A stretch of 64,000 nucleotides of DNA from Mesocentrotus franciscanus (lineage: Eukaryota > Echinodermata > Echinoidea > Camarodonta > Strongylocentrotidae), in assembly GCA_037976565.1 (NCBI GenBank), contig CP137670.1, positions 18,339,744 to 18,403,743 on the forward strand. The letters run 5' to 3'. Positions 22,712-33,014 of the stretch are shown piece after piece. A program made the position numbers and the translations under genes. Below the pieces are notes generated by a model. That model did no database searches. It was not told the DNA's origin and worked only from the letters and a program-made list of their open reading frames with translations. The stretch's first letter is position 1; the number at the start of each line of letters is the position of its first letter.

Positions 22712-23159
22712 GTAAGTATCTAAAACCAAAAGTGTAGCGATGTTAGACTGTCAGTCATTTTCACAGTGATGCTCTCATAGAATTTTAGTTAGCATTGTCC
22801 TTTTTGTGTGGAAGGGTTATTGCATGACGATACAATGGAAGGGTTGTATATCTGACTCCATAAACCGATAAATCAGAGGGAAGGCTGCTTACAACCAGTG
22901 TGTGTGATTTTACCAAATTTGGTATAATTTGATTAGTAGTGATACTTTAAAAAAAAGTTTTATGAGGTCTCAGTAAAATAAAGCAAAGTGGACCAGAGAC
23001 ATTTGTCAATTTCATCAAAGCGTTGGGTTTCTCGGTATTCTTATTTTTTGTAAGTATTTTATTTATTTCCCTAAAATATTTTATGACAACACGTTTTACT
23101 TAGGAAATTCAGCTAAAGCTGATTTTATTTTATAATTTTTGTCGACAGATCTTATCAGG

Positions 23160-23696
23160 ATGTCGAGTCCAAGGTGCATCCTTCATACTGACAAAGGGGA
23201 AACTTCCGAGCGAGTGAAAAACTTTAGTGCCAAAACATGGAACAAGGCAAAAGAATCTGCTGCAAGGAGACTTGAATCAGCAAGTGCTAAAGACAGTAAA
23301 TATTTTGCAGTATGCTCAAATCTTCCTAATGATATATCAAATGAACATGGCTATCATTACTATTGTTATAAGAAATTAACAGCATTACCAAGTGTCAATT
23401 GTAAAAAGAATTTGAAAAAGCCCCCTATGCGCCCAGTCTTGCGATCAGGTGTTAAACATCAAGTTACCTCAACGTCAGGGGTCTTGGGTAATACGTGTCT
23501 ATTTTGTGAGAAGAAAAGAAGAAAAAAGTGTGGTAAAGAAATTGGTCTGTCACATTGTGAGTATGATTCGCCTGAAGCTAATGTCAAGCAGGCAGCCATT
23601 GATTTGATTGACGAAATAATGCTAGCTAAAATAACTGATATAGGTTTCCATTCAAAAGAAGTGCAGTATCACAATGAATGCAAAGGGAGTATTTGA
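23160..23696 (+). CDS. Transposon ORF1: N-terminal Cys-rich part of the transposase
   Basis: I start at ATG 23160, which lies 11 nt after an acceptor-like ..gtcgacag; the frame has no earlier ATG nearby. The product is basic and rich in Cys/His: CILHTD near the start, YHYYCYKK, CLFCEKKRRKKC, SHCEYD and YHNEC near the end. It looks like one or two zinc-binding modules, which in DNA transposases usually bind the termini. The frame ends at TGA 23694-23696. The matching continuation (REYLNRARK) is in the -1 frame from about 23683, so this is the 5' part of one broken gene and not a separate protein. I recognise no named domain. Confidence 0.75.
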   Translation: MSSPRCILHTDKGETSERVKNFSAKTWNKAKESAARRLESASAKDSKYFAVCSNLPNDISNEHGYHYYCYKKLTALPSVNCKKNLKKPPMRPVLRSGVKHQVTSTSGVLGNTCLFCEKKRRKKCGKEIGLSHCEYDSPEANVKQAAIDLIDEIMLAKITDIGFHSKEVQYHNECKGSI

Positions 23697-25294
23697 ATAG
23701 AGCACGAAAGGCAAGGCGAACAAAAGCGCAAGATGCTGAGTCAGAGATGACAAGAATGGCTCTCAATCATGTTTATAATTATATTAATTCATCTGTAATA
23801 GAAGACAACCACCCTGAAATGTTAAATTCTCTGCATAACCGTTACCAAAGATATGTGAGACATATCACAGACACACCAGATTCAGAAGTAAATCTTCCTT
23901 ACAAAACCACAAGGCGGTTTGCGGATGTCCTCAAACGACACTTTCATTCTCAGCTATCATTTGAAAAGGAATCAACTAAAGGTGGAATACTTGTCTTTAG
24001 AACCGGACTTGAAAAGGAAGCCGCATTTGAGAAAGCAAAACAAACGGTATCGTCAGACGAATATCATGTGGTTGAAGCCGCACTCCAGATAAGATCAGAA
24101 ATCATGAAGCTCAAAGAATCGGCTACTAAGCTTCCTTCTCCATTAACACTGGACAGCATTTATGCAGGAGAAGCGGAAACTCCGCCATTGCTTCTTACAT
24201 TCTTCAAGACTTTGTACGTATCCAAATTTGCTGAATCATCAACAAAAACCGAACGATATGTTCAATCTTCAGCTGATGACGCAGTCTTCATGGTGACTAG
24301 AGGGGAAATAAATCCATCCAAACATATCACTATGGGGCTTGGAATGAAAAGCTTGACTGGAAGCAGGAAGTTATTGGAGATTTTAAACCATTTTGGGCAT
24401 TCGATCAATTACCACAAGGCTGAGGAGTATGAAACCGAGCTTGCTACAGATGTATCTGCAAGAGGGAACATTACTCCTGATGGTATCCTGAAGATGAGTG
24501 GGTTGTCAACAGCAGTAGCATGGGATAACTTTGACGAAATAACCAACACATTTTCAGGAAAGGGCACACTACATGATACCTTCGGTATATGTTACCAAAA
24601 TGTTCTGCAGTCTGAAGATATGATTGATGGCAATGAGGAAAGATGTGAGCAATCAGCTCATACATGTAGTGAACCTTCTGAACATTTTGGTGTGGGTATT
24701 GAGAGAACTGGTGATACAACAACAGCTAGTTATGTTCTGCAGTCTGATGATATGATTGATGGTAATGAAGAAAGATGTGAGCAATCAAGTCATAGTGAAC
24801 CTTCTAGTCATTCTGGTGTGGGTAGTGAGAGAACTGGTGATACAACAACAGCTACATGTAGTTATGTTCTGCAGTCTGAAGATATGACTGATGGTAATGA
24901 AGAAAGATGTGAGCAATCAAGTCATAATGAACCTTCTAGTCATTCTGGTGTGGGTAGTGAGAGAACTGGTGATACAACAACAGCTACATGTAGTTATGTT
25001 CTGCAGTCTGAAGATATGACTGATGGTAATGAAGAAAGATGTGAGCAATCAAGTCATAATGAACCTTCTAGTCATTCTGGTGTGGGTAGTGAGAGAACTG
25101 GTGATACAACAACAGCTACATGTAGTTATGTTCTGCAGTCTGAAGATATGACTGATGGTAATGAAGAAAGATGTGAGCAATCAAGTCATAATGAACCTTC
25201 TAGTCATTCTGGTCTGGGTACTAAGAGAAGCGGCAATAGTAGCAGAGGAAATTCAGCCAAAAGAGGAAATTCATTCCAAAGGAAAGATATCTAG
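23678..25294 (+). CDS. Transposon ORF2: middle part of the transposase, with repeats
   Basis: The frame overlaps the end of ORF1 by 19 nt and continues the same protein one base back. The first 300 or so residues are a helical, charged region ending AWDNFDE...GKGTLHDTFGICYQN, a block I recall as conserved in this uncharacterised transposon family. Then come about 4.6 tandem copies of a 44-residue acidic unit (QSEDMTDGNEERCEQSS...), encoded by a 132-bp minisatellite. The frame ends at TAG 25292-25294, shortly before the ORF3 frame takes over. The first Met is an accident of the frameshift; no separate start is implied. Confidence 0.75.
   Translation: MQREYLNRARKARRTKAQDAESEMTRMALNHVYNYINSSVIEDNHPEMLNSLHNRYQRYVRHITDTPDSEVNLPYKTTRRFADVLKRHFHSQLSFEKESTKGGILVFRTGLEKEAAFEKAKQTVSSDEYHVVEAALQIRSEIMKLKESATKLPSPLTLDSIYAGEAETPPLLLTFFKTLYVSKFAESSTKTERYVQSSADDAVFMVTRGEINPSKHITMGLGMKSLTGSRKLLEILNHFGHSINYHKAEEYETELATDVSARGNITPDGILKMSGLSTAVAWDNFDEITNTFSGKGTLHDTFGICYQNVLQSEDMIDGNEERCEQSAHTCSEPSEHFGVGIERTGDTTTASYVLQSDDMIDGNEERCEQSSHSEPSSHSGVGSERTGDTTTATCSYVLQSEDMTDGNEERCEQSSHNEPSSHSGVGSERTGDTTTATCSYVLQSEDMTDGNEERCEQSSHNEPSSHSGVGSERTGDTTTATCSYVLQSEDMTDGNEERCEQSSHNEPSSHSGLGTKRSGNSSRGNSAKRGNSFQRKDI
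24599..25230 (+). repeat. 132-bp coding minisatellite, about 4.8 copies
   Basis: 'tatgttctgcagtctg' starts at 24731, 24863, 24995 and 25127 (exactly 132 bp apart), with a variant at 24599. The last two full units are almost identical, the first is the most diverged, and all stay in frame (44 codons). Confidence 0.92.
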
Positions 25295-25317
25295 AACCAT
25301 TCAGAGGAAAGCCAGTA

Positions 25318-28299
25318 ATGAAAACATTTGACTATACCACATACGATAATGAGCCTACTGCAAACACTCTTCAGGGGACACGTCGTGATGCTCTCTGGAT
25401 GATGTCTGTTGCGCTTCAGTCTGATACTCCCATGTGGTTTGGGTGGAATTCGTTAGTTACAGTTGATAACTTGCCACGACAGACAATTCAGTACATGGAG
25501 AACATCAAATTACCGCCAACTAGACTTGATGTTGTCAGAGAAACCCTCAAAAGGTCGCAACAAGTTGCTGCAGAATGTCATCAGGAAGGCATCATAGTCC
25601 ATTATGATTTGGCAATTGCTAAACCAGCTTTACAGATCCAGTGCACAGAGGCCCCGAGGTTTGACAATGTATTCATTTGCTTTGGACCGTTTCACATAAT
25701 GATGGCTTACTTTGCATGTTTGGGTCATTTTCTGGATGGTTCTGGTGGAACGCAAATTCTAAGCAATACGGATGTGTTGGCTCAAGGCTCATTAAATGGG
25801 TTCCTTACAGGGAAACACTACAATCGTTGCAAGAGAATACATTCTCTCCTTGCAGTAGCTGTAAAGATTCTTCACTTTCGGCAATATCTGAAAGAAAGCG
25901 GACCACTATCGGCAGAGATGACTGACATGCTGAAGGCATTGCACATCAATTCATCTCAGCAGGAAGTGGATAGGATAGAGAAATCCACTCCTTTTGTCAC
26001 ACTGATGGAGGATTATGAGGGCTTCACTGCCAAAACCAGACAAGGAGACCATGGTGATACTGCCAAATATTGGATGCACTACACAGATCTTGTACAACTG
26101 TATCGGTTGTTTGTGAGAGCATGCAAAACAAATGATGTGAGCTTATTCACATATGCCCTTGGGAGAATGCGTGCAGTTTTCTTTGCAGCAAATCGCCCAA
26201 ACTACTCCCGCTGGATGGCCCTATACCATCTTAATCTACTCAATGTGAAAGAGCCATTTCGCACCATGCTAGAGGATGGAGCACTTTCAATTCGGCGCAC
26301 GGCAAAACATTTTGCACGAAGCGCGGTGGACTTGACACTTGAACAAACCGTGAATAAAGATGCTGCTTCCAGATTTACAGGTATAACCGCTTTCACCAAC
26401 AGTGAGTCTGCGATGCAAAGATGGCTTGTTACCCGCACAATGCGCTCAGCCATTGTTGGTCACCTTTTGAAACTAGGAGGCCTCTCACGCCCAGGAGATG
26501 AAACACAAGAGCTGAGAGCCTTTCGTATCAAACGTGACAATGACGATCTATCCAAGATTCTGCAAGGATTTGAGTCCACAATGAATCCTTTCACATCAGA
26601 TCTGAAAGAAGCTAAGCTATTCTGTGTAGCAACTGGCCGGGCCGCTTCAGAAGAAGTTACAAATGATATTCTCAACTTTGAAGACACAGGGGCTAGATGG
26701 TGTGACGAATTTCTAGCTGTCTGTAAAGACAATGCAGAATGCTTTGAGAAGCCTATCAGACGAAGGAAGGTGAAGAATTTCATTCATGATGCAGTACAGA
26801 TGAAAATGAAAACCAAAAACCAAAAGATAAAGGAAGTACGATGTACGAGAGACCTTTTTGGTCGCTTGCTATGCGTAGCAGCACTGCAGAAAATAGACTT
26901 GCAGAAGCTTTTGTCGTACCCTCTCCTGGATGTACCACTGTCTCTATGTCACTATGATGGCACTATGAACAAGACTGATAAGTCAGCATTGATGAGAAAG
27001 CTTGAGGAGAAGACCAAAGACGCAGACTCCAGCAGTAATATCACTGATAAAACTGACTTTTACATCTTGGATGCCATGTTCTTCTTTCGAACATTGCCAC
27101 CGCTTCCTCAGTCGTTTGGTGGCGTCGCTAGAGTTGTTCTGGAACGGGCTTGCTCCTATGCAGATACAGTCCACATTGTGTGTGACAGATATGACGTCTC
27201 ACCTAGTATAAAGGATGTAGAACGAGCTGCAAGAGGCGACCACCATGGAGTGTTCAAAATCACTGGAGCAGAACAAAAACGGCCTTCAGATTTTCATCGG
27301 TGTTTACTTTCTGCTTCTTTTAAGACCACATTCATGCGTTTTCTTGCTGATGAATGGCAATGTGATGAGTATGCAAATGTTCTCGGCAGGCGTACAGTCT
27401 TTCTAGCTCTTGACAAAGTTTGCTACATGTACAAAGTTCTTGATGGGAGAATGAGCCGGACCATTGTGCAGACATTAGCTTGCGACCACCATGAAGCTGA
27501 CACACGTATTTTATTTCATGCTTCATACATCGCTGAAATTGAGGAAGGTACACCAAAGATTGCTGTCAGGTCAAGTGACACAGATGTGTTTGTACTTCTA
27601 CTTCATCATGAGCCTAAGTTGAACGCTTCCATTACAATGGATGTCGGGGTGGCCTCATCTAACACTAGACGTTCCGTAGACATCAGTCTATTGGCAAAAA
27701 CGCTAGGAACAAAGGTATGTGATGCCTTACCCGCTTTTCATGCGTTTACAGGTTGTGATTATTCAGCAGCATTTATCCGCAAGGGCAAGATTCGTCCCTT
27801 TCAGGTCATGGTGAAGCATGACAAATACTTGGTGGCGTTCAGTCAGCTAGGAAGCAGTTCTGAAGTACAGAAAGATGTTGCTGATACTTTGACGGAATTT
27901 GTTTGTCATATGTATGGTCAAACCAAACTTCATGACATAAATGAATCCAGATATGCCACCTTCAGCAAGTTGTATGCACCAAAAGACTTGAACAATCCCC
28001 TTAAAAGCATCAAGTCATCAGATGCATCTTGCCTACCCCCATGCAGATCAGTGCTAGAGCAGAAAATTGCAAGAGCCAATTTCATCACAATTATCTGGAG
28101 AAGTGCAACAATGGCTACTCCTACGGACCTTGAACCTCAAAATCATGGATGGAAGTTAATTGGCACCAACCAGTTGTCGATCAACTGGTTCAATGGCCCA
28201 AGATGTCCAGATAGTTTGGTTGTTGATGATAGTGATGCACAGACAGATGATGAGGAGACAGATGAGGAAGAGGATTTGAGTGATTGTGATTCAGATTAG
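25318..28299 (+). CDS. Transposon ORF3: transposase C-terminal part with FEN/XPG-like nuclease
   Basis: 993 aa from ATG 25318; the frame is open further up (..YLEPFRGKPVM) and continues ORF2 by a -1 shift. Five motifs match the FEN/XPG (PIN-superfamily) nuclease core in the right order: YILDAMFFF (D585, as the N-terminal Asp of FEN1), VHIVCDRYD (D623, D626, in the place of VFDG), HHEADTR (E726, D728, as the EAEA motif), SSDTDVFVLL (D754, D756, as SEDSDLL), and FTGCDYS (D814, as LGCDY). These residues would hold catalytic metals. Residues 1-560 have no domain I can name. The C-terminus has RANFITIIWRSA and then a strongly acidic tail (DDEETDEEEDLSD). Likely role: DNA cleavage in transposition, in the nucleus. 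Family assignment to Academ is from memory. Confidence 0.85.
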   Translation: MKTFDYTTYDNEPTANTLQGTRRDALWMMSVALQSDTPMWFGWNSLVTVDNLPRQTIQYMENIKLPPTRLDVVRETLKRSQQVAAECHQEGIIVHYDLAIAKPALQIQCTEAPRFDNVFICFGPFHIMMAYFACLGHFLDGSGGTQILSNTDVLAQGSLNGFLTGKHYNRCKRIHSLLAVAVKILHFRQYLKESGPLSAEMTDMLKALHINSSQQEVDRIEKSTPFVTLMEDYEGFTAKTRQGDHGDTAKYWMHYTDLVQLYRLFVRACKTNDVSLFTYALGRMRAVFFAANRPNYSRWMALYHLNLLNVKEPFRTMLEDGALSIRRTAKHFARSAVDLTLEQTVNKDAASRFTGITAFTNSESAMQRWLVTRTMRSAIVGHLLKLGGLSRPGDETQELRAFRIKRDNDDLSKILQGFESTMNPFTSDLKEAKLFCVATGRAASEEVTNDILNFEDTGARWCDEFLAVCKDNAECFEKPIRRRKVKNFIHDAVQMKMKTKNQKIKEVRCTRDLFGRLLCVAALQKIDLQKLLSYPLLDVPLSLCHYDGTMNKTDKSALMRKLEEKTKDADSSSNITDKTDFYILDAMFFFRTLPPLPQSFGGVARVVLERACSYADTVHIVCDRYDVSPSIKDVERAARGDHHGVFKITGAEQKRPSDFHRCLLSASFKTTFMRFLADEWQCDEYANVLGRRTVFLALDKVCYMYKVLDGRMSRTIVQTLACDHHEADTRILFHASYIAEIEEGTPKIAVRSSDTDVFVLLLHHEPKLNASITMDVGVASSNTRRSVDISLLAKTLGTKVCDALPAFHAFTGCDYSAAFIRKGKIRPFQVMVKHDKYLVAFSQLGSSSEVQKDVADTLTEFVCHMYGQTKLHDINESRYATFSKLYAPKDLNNPLKSIKSSDASCLPPCRSVLEQKIARANFITIIWRSATMATPTDLEPQNHGWKLIGTNQLSINWFNGPRCPDSLVVDDSDAQTDDEETDEEEDLSDCDSD

Positions 28300-29798
28300 G
28301 ATGTCGTTACTGTGTGAGGTGTTGAGAATTGAACAAATTTACTTCCATCCCTCTGTATGTTGAATGTCAGTAGGAGTAAGAAAACAAATCTAAAATAGTA
28401 GAAAGAAGTAGTAATATCATTCCAACATTAATGCATGAGAATAGAAGCACGCATTGATTCATTTTCCTTGCATTTTATGACACACTGGGTTCATATTAGA
28501 TTAAATGTAAAACTGAGTGAATGTACTTCTGAACGAATTCCTAGCTGCCTGAAAGCCACAAAGTATTTTGTTATAATACATATGGTACACAATTTCCAAA
28601 AAAAAAAGTTGTATACTTATTTATTAGGAAAAAATGAAGGACTTTTAGGCACGAAAAGTGGAATATTCCCACTTAAAGTGGTAATACTTGACACCTCTGC
28701 TAAATATAGGCATAATTAGAATTGGTCTATGATAGGCATTCTTTGATCCTAAAACTTATTTCTGATATATTATTAGGGTAATATGCAAATAGGGAGTGCC
28801 AATGCTGTTTCTATGGAAAACATTTAGAGAGAGTGTTGATCAGAATCAGAATACTAAATACAGTGGTATTGAAACGCTTCATCTCTTTGATAAATTGTCC
28901 ACATACTTCATAAAGTGCTCTTTTATCAGTGGTGTCTGAAGTAAACAAACAGATTTAATCCAAGGCAAAATATTGTAATTATACTCTTTCTGCTGTTCTG
29001 CTTCGCCTACTTTTAAACCTGAATTGTACTGAGATAAGGTTATCTGTATTTTGATTGTGCAAATGTGGTGTTATAATAAGTGAAAATGCATGTGACCCAA
29101 ACCCAAAATTAGAGCCAAGCATAATTAAATGCCTTGACAATAGACATCATGCATTGGGCTGATCTCAACAAAATTTCATTCAATAATGTACCATATTTGT
29201 CAAATTTAAACTGGTATATCTGGTGATATTCAGAAAATATAAAAGAATTTCACCATTACAGTATAGATCATTGTACACTCAAGGAGTTTTACTGTCCTAT
29301 ATATATATATATGCCCAATAATGCGTATAGCCATACACTTCATATCTTTGAGTAAGAGTTAGTATGTGTACCAAATAGTGTTGGATGTATTGGAACTTAT
29401 TTTGTCCAGCTTACTATAAGAAAATGAATACAAAAAGGTGAATACAAAAAAAATATCACAGGAGTTGATTAAAGATGTTGAAACCATGAATAAGTTTTTA
29501 TATTATGGGGATGGTATTCTGTTTTCTCATGGTTTGGTGAGAGTTATATTATGGTGACATAGACTATTTCTGTGGGAAAATTAAAATAATAATGAACAAA
29601 ATAGTGTCAATAATAAGTTTCAATTGCTATAATAGATTCCTCGAGTTCATGGTTTGTTGAGAAAGGATTACAGAAATGAATAACGATTAACCGGCGAGTT
29701 GATCGGCTCTACTCAAAGCATAGGTCGTGTGAACCATGGTGTTTGAGAATGGCTCGCCCCACCAATGCTTTGACTAAGAGAAACGGATTAATGCCATT
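28300..29798. other. Transposon 3' region, no gene
   Basis: AT-rich, with no conserved frame. (TA)n occurs near 29301. Possible poly(A) signals for a transposase transcript appear only after the nested MITE (AATAAA near 30173 and 30224). Confidence 0.4.
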
Positions 29799-30118
29799 GG
29801 GTGGTATTCCGATAGCGCGAACTAAGTTAAGCTCGGCTTAACTAGTTCACACTTTTATGGAGTGCCTGTTGCCAACTCATTTTCCCTGTACAGATTATTT
29901 TAATCCTGCAATGAAAAGTGTCCAAAAAATTAATTTTGCAATGAAATGGGAAGAAAAAGATAATACGTATGAACTGAATTTCAATAAAGTCTTTGGTAGA
30001 TTATCTTTGTCATGAAGATTGAAGGAGTAAGATGAAACCTAGCATTCCATAGAAGTGTGAACTAAAATTCTTGTTTAGTCTGGACTTAGTCCCGGCTTAA
30101 CTTAACAGAATACCACCC
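29799..30118. mobile_element. 320-bp MITE nested in the transposon, ATT target duplication
   Basis: The ends GGGTGGTATTC and GAATACCACCC are inverted and flanked by ATT (29796-29798 and 30119-30121). Subterminal words 'agttcacacttttatggag' and their complement near 30050 also pair. Confidence 0.8.
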
Positions 30119-30310
30119 ATTGGGATTAAAGTAGAGGTCATTGTACTTTCAATAGCCTTGCTCCAAAAGACCAATAAAGTTTGTTGGTATCTTTTTGTGA
30201 CAATGCCTGTATGTTTATGTCTCAAATAAATGTTTTAATGTAATTACAGCATTACTACTTTTGTGTCATGCTTATTTTTGAGAAATGCGCAAAATTATCT
30301 ATATTTGACT

Positions 30311-30366
30311 TTGTGTGTGTATGTGTGCGTGCGTGTGTGTGTGTGTGTGTCTGTGTGTGTCTGTGG
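30311..30366. repeat. (GT)n microsatellite
   Basis: Interrupted GT dinucleotide run inside the transposon 3' region. Confidence 0.85.
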
Positions 30367-30691
30367 TTGTTAAAGTGTTTATAAGTGGAGGGAGGGGTGG
30401 GCCATGGGCTAATAAGAACCGAATGATGGGATTGGGATGGGTTCTCTGTTAGGAGAATCAGTAACTCACTGGAGGTTTGCTTTTCGTTATACTTTTTTCT
30501 ATTTTCCAACTTATAATAAAAAATAAAAATGTGTCGCTTGTAAAGAACTATATAAAATGAACAACTGTCCCCATCAAAATTTGATGTTTTGAACCCCAAA
30601 ATAGGAGTAAAAATCATACATTTTCAAATATATTGGTATTATTGGATAGATAAGGATGTAATCTGTCCATAGTCATCAAGTTCATTGATAT

Positions 30692-31334
30692 ATTTTGAAG
30701 CTGTTTCACACTTGACCAGTTCACAAAATGTTCAACAAAACTTTGAACCAACCACAGAACATGAACTATCTTGGAATGGCCAATAGAGGGCGCGTGACAT
30801 TTTTCTGATTAGTATCTTGATGGCACTGGGAGTGTTATCTTTGGAAGTCAGTAACTTTTTAGTTAGAGAAGTAATGAATATGAAATTTTCACAGTGTAAT
30901 AAATGAATATAAATGCACTTTTTTACAGTAATTCTGTAGGATTTTCATTGTTTCCTCTTTATTTACAGATACGAACATAAAGTGATAAATTATGATTTTA
31001 GTGAAAAAAAGTCAAAAAATTACATTTTAAACCCTAAAAAAGGTTCAAAATATCATCAAATATTATAAATATTCATATCATTTGATAGATAATTTCATTA
31101 TCTTTCATTAGACACAAAATTCATTAAAATTGAGGCTCTTTTAACAAATGACATGTAAAAAACAACTGTTAGGCGAAATCGGGGTCAAATAAAGGTCATT
31201 GACCTCTGATGTCACGCTCCACCACCCACAATACACAAGACATCACTTTTCAGACGTGCCTTAGGATGTTTTATCCAAATATTAAAACAAAACACTTGGT
31301 CTTTTTTGTCAAAGAAATTCAAGCAGGCTCTTGG
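30692..31334 (-). repeat. Right terminal inverted repeat
   Basis: Reverse complement of 20408-21050, ending ..AAGCAGGCTCTTGG at 31334. The few differences in the outer 160 bp are single substitutions. Confidence 0.9.
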
Positions 31335-31565
31335 ACTATAAAGGTCAAATGTCATTTCAGGTCTGGAAACTTAGACTTTGTTGTGGCGTCAACATCAAGA
31401 TTTTGAAATTTTAGCATCATTTCAAAAGTGTTTGTTCAAATTCCATGAAACTTGTACCCAAGGGCTATCGAGTATCACAAATCATGTGACACAAATTCCA
31501 GGTCACAAAGTCAAGGTCAAAGGTCATTTTAGGTCAGTAGACTTGGATTATGTTCTCAAAATTTA
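31335..31565. repeat. Older repeat, right of the transposon
   Basis: Continues the 'aggtcaaatgtcatttcagg' units of 19833-20407 that the transposon interrupted. Confidence 0.7.
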
Positions 31566-33014
31566 ATATGAGAATTAATAAATAAATTGTTGTTATTTGT
31601 TCATATTTCATGAAAGTAAATATTCAAATCATTCAAGTACTTTCCCATGAATATTGTAATAGTAATTTTAGTATTCGATCCTAGGCCTAGTATGTACATG
31701 ATCAGTTACAGCTAAGTGACAATATTGATGTTTCGATAATATATATTGGAGTATTTCTCATAATAATGTTCTCATTATGCTAATGAGACGTGATGTGATG
31801 TAGATGGGCTCTACCTTCCAATTGTTTTTACACAAAATGCTGAAAAATCCTCTTTTCTTAAAAAGTTTATTAGATACCGGTAACTTTATTTGTAAATTAC
31901 TGACAGGCATTGAAACATTTATATATTCTTACCCATACACTAAATCTCATTATATTGTATCAATATATCATTATATCAATATTCACTTCAAAATGCTTAT
32001 TATATTCAGAGGATTTAATTTTCGGGGGTCTGCAAATGGGCCACCCTGCCTATAAAAATAATGTCCCAACCTCGATTTTTCATCATATCGAATTGCGTAA
32101 TGCCGAATTGCGTAATGCAGGCGAGACCGCCGAGAGCGTTTCACTTGTTTGTTTTATGTATTTTTTAAAAAATATTATGTTGATACTCAGTGATAAAATG
32201 TAACACGATCGCATATCTACTTTCGAAAAAGCAACCCAAAGCCATTTTAATAGCCTTGTGGGTCATCGTATGAAACGTAATCCGAACATGCTTTCTATGC
32301 ACAACGGGGTTTGGAAATTACCATCGAGTTTTGTTGTTGTTGATATAGTTGAGATCGTTTTAAGATTACATTTTCAATTGTGCGAATATTGTTTGGTAGT
32401 TGCTTACATAATGATTGATGAAATACATGTTAAGGGCACTGAAATTACTTATACCATTGAAATACATGTACATGTACTTATAATATATAGTATATGAAGA
32501 CAGTTTTGCACATAATGTATTTTTTTGTTTTTTACTGAAGCAGTTCACAAATATTTCGTTTCTTTGCATATATTGTAATAATTCTACCGTACTTTCACTT
32601 AGGGCTTATTTAATAGTCCTAGTAAGTAAGATTGAGCACAATCATTCTACAAATGGCTGAAAACACAACAAAGTTTCATAAAAGCAAATAGAGTTGAACA
32701 TGTATTGAAATCGACAGAAAATAATAAAATATGTATACCGGTATACACGTATACTTTGAAATGCTTTCAGCAGTTCATATCTATTTTGTGCTTTAAAAAG
32801 TGCTCCTTATTTTATGTTTAAAGAGACCCTTTCGTTAGTGAAAATGAAATAGATGAGTTATATATCAACGGAAAGGTTATAGATCATAGATAACAATAAT
32901 ATCAATTATATTATATTGTGTGTCTCGTGGATTGTGTGTCTCGTGGATTGTCTGTCTAGTGAGCTGTAGCCAAAATATGAAAGGGAATCTCTTTCATTGT
33001 TTCTGATTTAAATT
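31566..33014. other. No gene recognised
   Basis: AT-rich DNA with two copies of 'gtgtgtctcgtggattgt' near 32920-32950. The open frames at 31804-32203 and 32258-32497 are AT-driven and lack domains or splice context. Confidence 0.4.

Larger units (their letters stand above)
20408..31334 (+). mobile_element. 10.9-kb DNA transposon, Academ-like
   Basis: The element is bounded by inverted termini of about 640 bp that begin CCAAGAGCCTGCTTG and differ at only a few positions in the first 160. It carries one long coding region, broken into three frames (23160-28299), for a protein with an N-terminal Cys/His-rich part and a C-terminal FEN/XPG-like nuclease. The XPG-type nuclease with a Cys-rich N-terminus is what I recall for the Academ superfamily, so I call it Academ-like. 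Related uncharacterised families are the alternative. No 3- or 4-bp target duplication is visible (the flanks are ..taataac and actata..; only AC matches). It is inserted in a tandem repeat that continues on both sides. The near-identical termini point to recent movement, while the frameshifts suggest this copy is now dead. Confidence 0.85.

Noticed and set aside
23678..23696. Separate overlapping genes in the transposon (operon-like ORF1/ORF2)
   Set aside because: The peptide text continues across the -1 step (NEC-K-REYLNRARK), so the overlap reflects a frame break in one gene.
24599..25230. CRISPR-like regular repeats
   Set aside because: The units are 132 bp with no unique spacers and lie in frame inside a eukaryotic transposase; it is a coding minisatellite.
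26202..27556. Minus-strand frames within ORF3
   Set aside because: They are antisense shadows of a 993-codon frame with clear conserved motifs.
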